From: Nitrososphaeria archaeon
Lineage (GTDB): Archaea > Thermoproteota > Nitrososphaeria > Nitrososphaerales > Nitrososphaeraceae
Direction of reading: 5' to 3'
NCBI GenBank assembly: GCA_021324715.1
Contig: JAJPIN010000176.1
Coordinates: 1 to 13,456 of the forward strand
DNA: 13,456 bases
A model generated the notes under the pieces. It had not been told where the DNA came from. It did no database searches and saw only the letters and a program-made list of their open reading frames with translations. Positions 1 to 5,553 of the stretch are shown one piece after another (position 1 is the stretch's first letter; each line of letters begins with the position of its first letter). A program made the position numbers and the translations under genes.

Positions 1-83
1 AGTGTATCATCTAATTTATGATATTTTAGATGATCTCTTCTTTTTTCTTTTATTATTTCTTCTTTACAGATTCCACATTTCAT
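1..83 (-). CDS. C2H2 zinc-finger small protein, 5' end only (partial)
   Basis: An open frame starts at an ATG whose first base is 83 and runs off the left edge; 27 codons are visible. It begins MKCGICKEEI and carries Cys3, Cys6, His18 and His22, a compact CxxC-x11-HxxxH zinc-finger pattern, with many Lys/Arg between the ligands. Small single-finger proteins of this kind are common in thaumarchaea and are presumed to bind nucleic acid or protein; the actual role is unknown. An AT-rich TATA-like stretch (about 105-120) lies roughly 29 bp before the ATG, fitting a leaderless transcript, and a perfect 16-bp palindrome lies just upstream of that. The C-terminus and total length cannot be seen. The ligand spacing and promoter position make chance unlikely, but the visible part is short. 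Confidence 0.6.
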   Translation of the reverse strand, partial: MKCGICKEEIIKEKRRDHLKYHKLDDT

Positions 84-128
84 GGAAAGATTTGGCACTG
101 GTAATGTAAAAGTATAATTTTAACATAT

Positions 129-144
129 ATATCACTAGTGATAT
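129..144. promoter_or_regulatory. 16-bp perfect palindrome upstream of the zinc-finger gene
   Basis: ATATCACTAGTGATAT reads identically on both strands. It sits immediately upstream of the TATA-like stretch of the minus-strand zinc-finger gene, where a dimeric regulator or activator could act. Function is inferred from position only. Confidence 0.35.
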
Positions 145-228
145 TAGACTCGATCTGAGCTAAAATGTAACAGAAGTTTCTAGGATGCCTTTATTTTTGA
201 ATGTTAGATATAAAAGGTGCAGAAATTA

Positions 229-258
229 AGAAAAAAATAAAAAAGTTATAAAAGAAAA
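229..258 (-). terminator. Oligo-T terminator after the ArnR1-like gene
   Basis: Downstream of the stop codon the minus strand has several T runs (six and seven T, interrupted by single bases) with no stable hairpin. Archaeal RNA polymerase commonly terminates at such oligo-T tracts. Confidence 0.5.
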
Positions 259-268
259 TTTATTTGCT

Positions 269-535
269 TTATATTCTTTGTTCTTTTATTGAAGTTTGTA
301 GAAGTTCACCAATTTCGTTGTGCATCTTCAAGAAGTTGAGTCCTTTCTCTGTAGTTTTGTAGGTTTGTGAGCCTTCTAAATATTCTAAGAGGTTATTTTC
401 AATAAGTACAGAAAGGTATTCCCTCAATTGAGCATAGCTAAGAAATGCTTTGTACATGATTCTCGTTTTAGTTGCCCCACCATTTGCTGCTTCTAGTATC
501 ATTGCTACTATTTCTGTTCTGCTTCTGTATTTCAT
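269..535 (-). CDS. ArnR1-like winged helix-turn-helix protein
   Basis: Small single-domain winged-helix protein of the type common in Nitrososphaeria and often called ArnR1-like. It probably acts as a DNA-binding transcription factor. From the chosen start the protein is 88 residues, beginning MKYRSRTE. The segment GGATKTRIMYKAFLSYAQLR reads as the recognition helices, followed by a wing (YLEGSQTYKTTEKG) and a C-terminal helix likely used for dimerisation. An ATG four codons upstream (547) is also in frame. I prefer 535 because the TATA-like TTAAAATAAATA on the minus strand (about 554-565) is about 25 bp before it, which suits a leaderless mRNA, and because the family usually begins just before the first helix. 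The regulon is unknown; dyads at 605-632 upstream may be its own operator. Confidence 0.8.
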   Translation of the reverse strand: MKYRSRTEIVAMILEAANGGATKTRIMYKAFLSYAQLREYLSVLIENNLLEYLEGSQTYKTTEKGLNFLKMHNEIGELLQTSIKEQRI

Positions 536-604
536 ATTCAAATACACTAAACTTATTTATTTTAATGTATTGGCACAATAATCTAGAACATAACTTCATT
601 GACT

Positions 605-632
605 ATACAAGATTGTATGTTATACGATAACA
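605..632. promoter_or_regulatory. Two overlapping dyads, candidate operator
   Basis: Two perfect inverted repeats are packed together: ATACAA-GA-TTGTAT (605-618) and TGTTAT-ACG-ATAACA (618-632). They lie about 70-100 bp upstream of the ArnR1-like gene and beyond the 3' end of cdvA. Regulatory use is inferred from symmetry and position. Confidence 0.3.
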
Positions 633-663
633 TTCCGAAAAATTCCAGTAATATTTTATAAAT

Positions 664-673
664 GAAAAAAATA
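664..673 (-). terminator. Oligo-T terminator after cdvA
   Basis: A run of seven T on the minus strand lies about 35-45 bp beyond the cdvA stop codon, with no hairpin. It is the first strong T run after the gene. Confidence 0.4.
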
Positions 674-707
674 TGATTATTAGTCCAGTAAAATCATTTA
701 GGATGAA

Positions 708-1493
708 TTAAGCTGTATCTCTTGTAAGCACTTCATTCAGCCAATTACCTTCTGTCTCATCTCCTTGAGATTCACCCAACGAAGTTGACTCCACTTTTTC
801 ATCATTCTCAATGTGATCTGAATGAGCTTCCTCTTCGCTAATATGGTCTATCGACTCTTGAGAAGCGCTGATATTTCTGTCTTCTAATTCATTTGACACA
901 ATCTTTGAATCTGATTGAGTGATCCTTGAGAGAAAGCTGTTTATTTCGTCCTTTTCTAATTTAATACGATCTAATAACTCGATCGAATTCGTATTGATTT
1001 GTTGATAGGTTTCTTCAACAATATCATTACTTCTGTACTGCAGCTTTGCATCAAAAATAATCGTTTTGATGGTTGTACTTTGCAAATCTAATTCTTGTAG
1101 TCTTGAATTCAGAGTAGTTTTGACGTCTTGTTCGTTACTTTGCAAATCAACTAATCTCTTTTCGTATATTAAACGCAATACTTCAGCGTCATCCTTCATT
1201 AGGTCGTTATCTACTACCAAGTTTTCAAGTGCCCTAACTCGTTTGAGTGTAAGGTTTTTTTGTCTTAGTAATTTCTGAGCTTCCATTCGCCACTTCGGTA
1301 TAAAAATTACAAAGTCTCCTTGTACAAGCAACTGTTCATATGACAGTTTTTTTAATCCAATTGATCCACAATCCACACCTATTGATTCTATAGAGCCGTC
1401 GATATCAGTAACTAACCCGATTACCTTTCCCACATATGCGCCGTACATATCTTTTACTTGCTTTCCGATAAATTCGAGCTTTATATCGCTCAT
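708..1493 (-). CDS. cdvA: CdvA-like cell division protein
   Basis: CdvA starts the archaeal ESCRT-based division machinery: it binds DNA or membrane at mid-cell and recruits the ESCRT-III protein CdvB. The 261 residues fit the family layout. Residues about 1-70 are a PRC-barrel-like beta domain (KLEFIGKQVKDMYG, then VGKVIGLVTDIDG and GDFVIFIPKWR). Residues about 71-195 are a long helical coiled coil rich in Leu, Glu and Lys. Residues about 200-245 are an acidic Ser/Glu linker, and the end has a short hydrophobic peptide (NWLNEVL, 250-256). In Sulfolobus a C-terminal peptide of CdvA binds the CdvB winged helix; by analogy this tail could do so here, which is inference. In thaumarchaea cdvA is usually not in an operon with cdvB and cdvC, and neither is seen here. 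The start is the only sensible ATG; a TATA-like TTATTTTTAA (1531-1540, minus) predicts a short leader. Confidence 0.85.
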   Translation of the reverse strand: MSDIKLEFIGKQVKDMYGAYVGKVIGLVTDIDGSIESIGVDCGSIGLKKLSYEQLLVQGDFVIFIPKWRMEAQKLLRQKNLTLKRVRALENLVVDNDLMKDDAEVLRLIYEKRLVDLQSNEQDVKTTLNSRLQELDLQSTTIKTIIFDAKLQYRSNDIVEETYQQINTNSIELLDRIKLEKDEINSFLSRITQSDSKIVSNELEDRNISASQESIDHISEEEAHSDHIENDEKVESTSLGESQGDETEGNWLNEVLTRDTA

Positions 1494-1602
1494 GAGGTTG
1501 AAATCATATTCAGATATAATGATGGCATTGTTAAAAATAATGAATAATTTGGTAGATGTTTTAAAGCTAGGTATGCTAGTACTTTGAAAGGACTCTAATC
1601 TG

Positions 1603-1619
1603 AATAAATATGTATATGG
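1603..1619 (+). promoter_or_regulatory. TATA-like promoter of the ThyX-like gene
   Basis: AATAAATATG followed by TATATGG lies about 24-33 bp before the ATG at 1639, placing the transcript start at or within a few bases of the start codon. No Shine-Dalgarno sequence is present. Confidence 0.45.
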
Positions 1620-1638
1620 ACTATTTTGTATTAGTATT

Positions 1639-3279
1639 ATGAATTTCAGCTCTGTTTATGATTTTTCAGATCGAGAAAAATCTATTCTTGATCAGCACTT
1701 TTCAAATACAGATAAGCATGTATTTGCGATTATAACTCCACGACAGGTAGACAGAGGAGCACTAATGTCGAGATATTCTAGATCGGACAAAACAATGAGA
1801 AAGATTTTTTTAGATGAATTTATTACGAATCCGAATAGAGGAAAGGAATTTTATAGCAAAATATTGTCAGAATACGGTGATGATTCTGTTGCGGAATTAG
1901 GAGAGGCACAACTTGCAGTCGAGTGGATCTCCAACATTGCGGCAAAAAAGATTGAGGACGGAAGAATAGGGCTATCCTATTTGGAAAAATCTTCTCGCTA
2001 TATACCATTTGATAAGAAAGTTGGTAACAAGTATAATTATTATAGAGATGAGAGAATACTCAAATCAAAATACGCGGATCTTTATATAGAATCTTGTGAC
2101 AATGCATTCGATGTTTATAGTAAAAGTATCGATCTAATGCAGAAATTTATATCGGAAATCGAACCAATTGATGATTTTGTCTATTTTGATTCAATTTCAA
2201 TATCAGAAAAACCCTTCTCAAAGCTTACAAACAAGCAGGATATAGAATCCGCCAAGAAAGTATACAAGAGTACAGTAAGATCTAGAGCTTTGGATATTCT
2301 ACGTAACCTATTACCTGCCGCAACTCTTACCAATTTGGGGATAACTGGAAATGGCAGAGCGTTTGAATATCTTTTAACAAAATTATACTGCTCTGAGTTA
2401 ACTGAGCTTAGGAATTTGGCTAGTCTATTAAATTCTGAATTAGATTGCGTTATACCATCTTTTATCAAAAGAGTAAATGAAAAACATGGGAAATCTCTTC
2501 AATTATTTATAACAAATACAAACAGGGAAATATCAAAATTGACAGACAATTATCTAGGAAATTTACAACCTGATTATTCACCTCAGGATGTAAGGTTAAT
2601 TGATTATACTGATAGTAAAGATGCACTAGTGAAGGTTGTTTCTGCAATATTATATGAAAATGCGCATGGACAATCACTCTATGATATAATAAAACTAGTT
2701 AAATCATTTACACAAGAAAAAATAAAGGAAATAATTTTTGCCTATACAAAATTTCGTGGAAACAGAAGGCATAGACCCGGCAGGGCGTTTGAGATGGTGG
2801 AATATTTATTTGAAATGTTTACCAACTTTGGGATGTTTCGTGATTTACATCGTCATAGAATTCTTACTATAGAAAGGCAATTACTTTCAACAAAACACGG
2901 ATATGATATTCCTAAAGAAGTTATTTACTCAGGAATTGAGAAAGATTTCAAAGATTGTATGTATCTTTCTGATAATGTTTATCGGAAGCTTGCAAAGACC
3001 ATGCCTTATGAGGCTCAGTATGCCGTTAATTTCGCCTACAAATATCCATATTTTATAAAAATTAATTTAAGAGAGCTTTACCACATGGTCGAATTGCGTA
3101 CTATCGCCCAGGGACATCCGGATTATCGGTATATATGTCAGGAAATTTATAAAAAAGTCAATGATGTTCATCCTTTACTTACTAAAGGAATGAAATTTGT
3201 AGATCTGAATCGATACGAGCTTGGAAGATTTGAAACTGAGAAGAGAGGAGAAATGAAGAGAAGAGAATTATCATCTTAA
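1639..3279 (+). CDS. Tandem-domain ThyX-like (FAD-dependent thymidylate synthase family) protein
   Basis: Classical ThyX (about 220-250 residues) makes dTMP from dUMP using FAD, NADPH and methylene-tetrahydrofolate. This 546-residue protein looks like two ThyX units in one chain. The N half has SVAELGEAQLAVEWIS (83-98) and EKSSRYIPF (116-124), matching the ThyX ExSxRY element, but GRI (108-110) stands where RHR is expected. It also has a ThyX-like TGNGRAFEYLL segment (236-246). The C half has HRHR (404-407) in FRDLHRHRILTIERQLLS, but Leu415, Ser417 and Thr418 replace the Ser, Arg and Tyr of SxRY. It ends with a typical INLRELYHMVELRTIAQG segment (475-492). Known ThyX active sites are built at subunit interfaces, so the halves could form one composite site. 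That is inference, and a different flavoenzyme reaction is possible. The gene converges on FEN-1 with a 42-bp gap. Confidence 0.8.
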   Translation: MNFSSVYDFSDREKSILDQHFSNTDKHVFAIITPRQVDRGALMSRYSRSDKTMRKIFLDEFITNPNRGKEFYSKILSEYGDDSVAELGEAQLAVEWISNIAAKKIEDGRIGLSYLEKSSRYIPFDKKVGNKYNYYRDERILKSKYADLYIESCDNAFDVYSKSIDLMQKFISEIEPIDDFVYFDSISISEKPFSKLTNKQDIESAKKVYKSTVRSRALDILRNLLPAATLTNLGITGNGRAFEYLLTKLYCSELTELRNLASLLNSELDCVIPSFIKRVNEKHGKSLQLFITNTNREISKLTDNYLGNLQPDYSPQDVRLIDYTDSKDALVKVVSAILYENAHGQSLYDIIKLVKSFTQEKIKEIIFAYTKFRGNRRHRPGRAFEMVEYLFEMFTNFGMFRDLHRHRILTIERQLLSTKHGYDIPKEVIYSGIEKDFKDCMYLSDNVYRKLAKTMPYEAQYAVNFAYKYPYFIKINLRELYHMVELRTIAQGHPDYRYICQEIYKKVNDVHPLLTKGMKFVDLNRYELGRFETEKRGEMKRRELSS

Positions 3280-3321
3280 AGATAACTGATAAAACATTCA
3301 TAATAAATAATCATACTAGAA

Positions 3322-4350
3322 TCAGAACCATTTTTCCAGTGATTGATTCTTATTCTTATTTGAATTTTGAAGCTTCTGTAAGCCCGAATTAACACGATCT
3401 GCAGAAAAGTTTTTTTCATTACATAAGAATTCGATTGTATTATCATAATCAACAGGTTCGAATTTAATTTCATCATTAGTAACATTTGCAACTTTCGGTT
3501 GCAAGAATAGTTCTCTTATTTCTTCGTATGGAACATTGGACAAGGGTTCTTTAAGTTGATCGATATTTTCTAATTTTGAATATTTTTGAATAAGTTTTAA
3601 TGCAGTTTTTGGACCTATCCCTGGTATCCCTCCATAATTATAGTCAGTTCCTATTAAGATTCCTACGTCAACCAGTTGTTCATTTGTTAATTTAGTATGA
3701 CTAAGTATATCCTCAAGATAAAATATTTCTAGAGGTACTTCAATGTAGGAATTTCTATTAGGAACTTTCCTTCTGCCACTAATTGTAATATTTCTCACTA
3801 GCCTCTTTGCACCAAATAAAATAGAATCATAATCCTGACTAGCACAAAAATGTACTAGTCCGGAATTAGTTAGCCTTGCTGCAGTGGCTTCTCCTTCTGA
3901 TGGAGCTTGTATAGTCGGTATGCCTAATAGAGAAAGTAACTTTTTTGATTCTTCAATCATTTTATCGGTCAAGACTGACGTTGCCTGGCCATATTTTCTT
4001 GCTTCTTCTCGTTTGCCTTGGATAATCGCTTTCTCATATTTTTCAGTTGCCAACTCCTTAATTTGACGTCTGCGTTGAATTTCATCAATTTTTAAGTCAT
4101 TAGGTACTCCATCAAAGACATAGACAAGCCTGATACCTTCCGCCAGTAAATTGATATTACGATAGAATAAACCACTCAAGTGACTAGTTATTTCTCCTTG
4201 AGAATTAGCAAGAAGTTCTCCGGTGGATCCACGAATTGTAGCTAGAAATTGGTGAATAGTATTGAAGGCATCAACACCAATTATTTTATTTGATAAATCA
4301 TTTAGTTCAATGTTTTTGCAGGTTAGAATAGGTTTTAGATCTAAGCCCAT
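3322..4350 (-). CDS. fen: Flap endonuclease 1 (FEN-1)
   Basis: Structure-specific 5' flap endonuclease that trims Okazaki-fragment flaps and acts in long-patch base excision repair, held at the fork by the PCNA clamp. The start at 4350 gives 342 residues beginning MGLDLKPIL, the conserved FEN-1 N-terminus whose Gly2 folds near the active site; an upstream in-frame ATG (4368) would add six unneeded residues. All seven metal-binding acidic residues are present at the positions known in archaeal FEN-1: Asp27, Asp80, Glu152, Glu154, Asp173, Asp175 and Asp236. The helix-two-turn-helix GIPGIGPKTALKLI (241-254) follows. The C-terminus NQSLEKWF is a PCNA-interacting box with Leu, Trp and Phe in register but Asn in place of the usual first Gln. 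An A-rich TATA-like GTAAAAAG (about 4373-4381, minus) supports a leaderless start at 4350. Confidence 0.95.
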   Translation of the reverse strand: MGLDLKPILTCKNIELNDLSNKIIGVDAFNTIHQFLATIRGSTGELLANSQGEITSHLSGLFYRNINLLAEGIRLVYVFDGVPNDLKIDEIQRRRQIKELATEKYEKAIIQGKREEARKYGQATSVLTDKMIEESKKLLSLLGIPTIQAPSEGEATAARLTNSGLVHFCASQDYDSILFGAKRLVRNITISGRRKVPNRNSYIEVPLEIFYLEDILSHTKLTNEQLVDVGILIGTDYNYGGIPGIGPKTALKLIQKYSKLENIDQLKEPLSNVPYEEIRELFLQPKVANVTNDEIKFEPVDYDNTIEFLCNEKNFSADRVNSGLQKLQNSNKNKNQSLEKWF

Positions 4351-4556
4351 TAACTGGATTATCGTCACACAATCTTTTTACTTTTTTCAATTTCTTTTAT
4401 ACTTTGATAAATTGGACGGTATATACATCAAAAGTAGAGCCCTATTCACAATTTGATTTTTGTTCTTTACGGCTACGTTAAACTTGCGCTATCGGAAACT
4501 TATTGATCGATTATAATTTATAATAATTATCTGTTTGGATCATTAAAATTAAAAAT

Positions 4557-4568
4557 TGTAAAAAAATG
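4557..4568 (-). terminator. Oligo-T terminator after the ferredoxin gene
   Basis: A run of seven T on the minus strand (complement of 4560-4566) lies about 20 bp beyond the ferredoxin stop codon and is followed by more T-rich sequence. No hairpin is evident. Confidence 0.5.
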
Positions 4569-4585
4569 AATTTTGGGGTTTTGGT

Positions 4586-4879
4586 TTAACCTTCTTCCCA
4601 ACCTTTTACGAACAGACCATTCCTCTTTAATGGAATAGGCTGACCTGGTGTATAATCCATTGGTCTCATCCAAAAGATTGCTTTGGTTGGGCAAACACCT
4701 ATGCATGCACCATCTGAAATGCATCTTTCAGGATAGAATACAAAAGCTTTACCTCTTTTCCATCCTTCAACCGGTTTTACCCTTAATACGTCTGGACCAA
4801 GAGCGGTGCAAATTTCGACACACAAAGCACAGCCGATACAATGTTGTTCGCTAACATCTGGAAGTATTGCTACTGGCAT
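4586..4879 (-). CDS. Dicluster ferredoxin with one Cys-to-Asp ligand change
   Basis: A 97-residue cytosolic electron carrier of the 2[4Fe-4S] type; its redox partners are unknown. The first motif is complete, with Cys14, Cys17, Cys20 and Cys24. The second reads Cys53-x2-Asp56-x2-Cys59-x3-Cys63-Pro, so Asp takes the second Cys position. By the usual crossed ligation, cluster I would use Cys14, Cys17, Cys20 and Cys63, and cluster II Cys24, Cys53, Asp56 and Cys59. Pyrococcus ferredoxin has a similar Asp ligand, and its cluster converts between [3Fe-4S] and [4Fe-4S]. A 28-residue spacer and a C-terminal tail of about 30 residues extend the core. The ATG at 4879 lies about 36 bp after a strong TATA box, giving a short leader. 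It is a single gene, divergent from the DUF192 gene. Confidence 0.9.
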   Translation of the reverse strand: MPVAILPDVSEQHCIGCALCVEICTALGPDVLRVKPVEGWKRGKAFVFYPERCISDGACIGVCPTKAIFWMRPMDYTPGQPIPLKRNGLFVKGWEEG

Positions 4880-4911
4880 TTAATTCACTTAAACAGAAGT
4901 AAAGTCGAAAC

Positions 4912-4919
4912 TATTTAAA
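4912..4919 (-). promoter_or_regulatory. TATA box of the ferredoxin gene
   Basis: TTTAAATA on the minus strand lies about 33-40 bp before the ATG, predicting a 5' leader of about ten bases. It is one of the clearest TATA boxes in the window. Confidence 0.6.
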
Positions 4920-4941
4920 CGCTGTGTTGTTTTATAACAGC

Positions 4942-4953
4942 GATATAAATATT
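4942..4953 (+). promoter_or_regulatory. TATA box of the DUF192 transcript
   Basis: ATATAAATATTT predicts a transcript start near 4973. That leaves a leader of about 57 bases before the GTG at 5030 and about 8 bases before a 19-codon open frame at 4981. It is back to back with the ferredoxin TATA box, about 30 bp away. Confidence 0.5.
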
Positions 4954-4980
4954 TCAAATTGTAATTAAATTCTACATATA

Positions 4981-5040
4981 ATGAATATAAAGCAAAAGCT
5001 AGAAATTATATTTTCTAACTGCTTTAGTTGTGGTTCATAA
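4981..5040 (+). CDS. Possible 19-residue upstream ORF overlapping the DUF192 start
   Basis: ATG at 4981 opens a short frame coding for MNIKQKLEIIFSNCFSCGS with TAA at 5038-5040. It begins about 8 bases after the predicted transcript start, where an archaeal ribosome on a short-leader mRNA would initiate, and its stop overlaps the GTG start of the DUF192 gene in another frame. This layout could couple translation of the two. It contains a Cys-x2-Cys pair. Chance remains likely for a frame this short. Confidence 0.25.
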   Translation: MNIKQKLEIIFSNCFSCGS

Positions 5041-5521
5041 AATCACAGTCCTTGTACCGGTCATTATTGGAAGTGTAATATTGGGTATTTTGGGATTAAC
5101 ATTTGTTCCAGAAGGAATAAAAAATAGGAATCTAGATTTTTCAAAAGGAACGATAGCAATAAACAATCAGTCAATAAGGGTCGAGATTGCTGAAACTCCA
5201 GCTGAACGCCAAAGGTGGTTGACTTTTAATACTGAAAAACTACCATTTGACGCTGCTCTTCTTCTTGTTTATGACAAGTCTGATTTGAATTCTTTATGGC
5301 TCTTGAACATAGAATACAATTTGGATTTGATTTGGTTAGATAGTGCGGGCAACATTGTTTATATGATAAAGGATGCAGTACCGTGCAAGAATACTTTAGA
5401 TGCTGCTCAGTGTACTTATAAGAACACAATACCCTCGAAATATATACTTGCAGCAACATCAGGATTTATTGATTACCACAATATCACGAAGGCCTCAAAG
5501 ATAAAATTAATTTCAACATGA
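5030..5521 (+). CDS. Membrane-anchored DUF192 family protein
   Basis: A 163-residue protein with one N-terminal hydrophobic segment (about residues 6-26) that would act as a signal anchor, placing the rest outside the membrane. Residues about 40-160 match the DUF192 fold: IRVEIAETPAERQRWLTF, a central hydrophobic strand, the N/D-rich stretch ending LDLIWLDSAGNIVYM, then a Cys pair in DAVPCKNTLDAAQCTYKN, and SKYILAATSGFI near the end. DUF192 proteins are widespread small extracytoplasmic beta proteins of unknown function. The Trp-Met/Lys-Asn core is altered here (LWLLNIEYNLDLIW instead of the usual FWMKN-like form). The start is GTG; an in-frame TAG at 5000-5002 rules out an extension and there is no in-frame ATG near. 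The gene converges on acs. Confidence 0.75.
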   Translation: MVHKITVLVPVIIGSVILGILGLTFVPEGIKNRNLDFSKGTIAINNQSIRVEIAETPAERQRWLTFNTEKLPFDAALLLVYDKSDLNSLWLLNIEYNLDLIWLDSAGNIVYMIKDAVPCKNTLDAAQCTYKNTIPSKYILAATSGFIDYHNITKASKIKLIST

Positions 5522-5539
5522 ATTCCTTATGTTGAAATT
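5509..5539. terminator. 11-bp stem dyad between convergent DUF192 and acs genes
   Basis: AATTTCAACAT (5509-5519) is perfectly complementary to ATGTTGAAATT (5529-5539) with a 9-base loop. It includes the DUF192 stop codon and lies 15 bp from the end of acs, so it could end or stabilise transcripts from both sides. Archaea usually rely on T tracts, so a hairpin role is inference. Confidence 0.4.
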
Positions 5540-5553
5540 TGCGATTTGATATA

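Noticed and set aside
2181..2468. 95-residue minus-strand open frame inside the ThyX-like gene
   Set aside because: A shadow of the coding strand with no recognisable domain, promoter or ribosome site.
4512..4526. AT-only palindrome ATTATAA-T-TTATAAT upstream of the FEN-1 gene
   Set aside because: Composed only of A and T in an AT-rich gap; such symmetry is expected by chance and it does not sit at a promoter position.
4369..4585. Gap between FEN-1 and ferredoxin examined for a tRNA or small RNA
   Set aside because: No cloverleaf, conserved tRNA T-loop or strong hairpin could be found; only promoter and T-tract signals.
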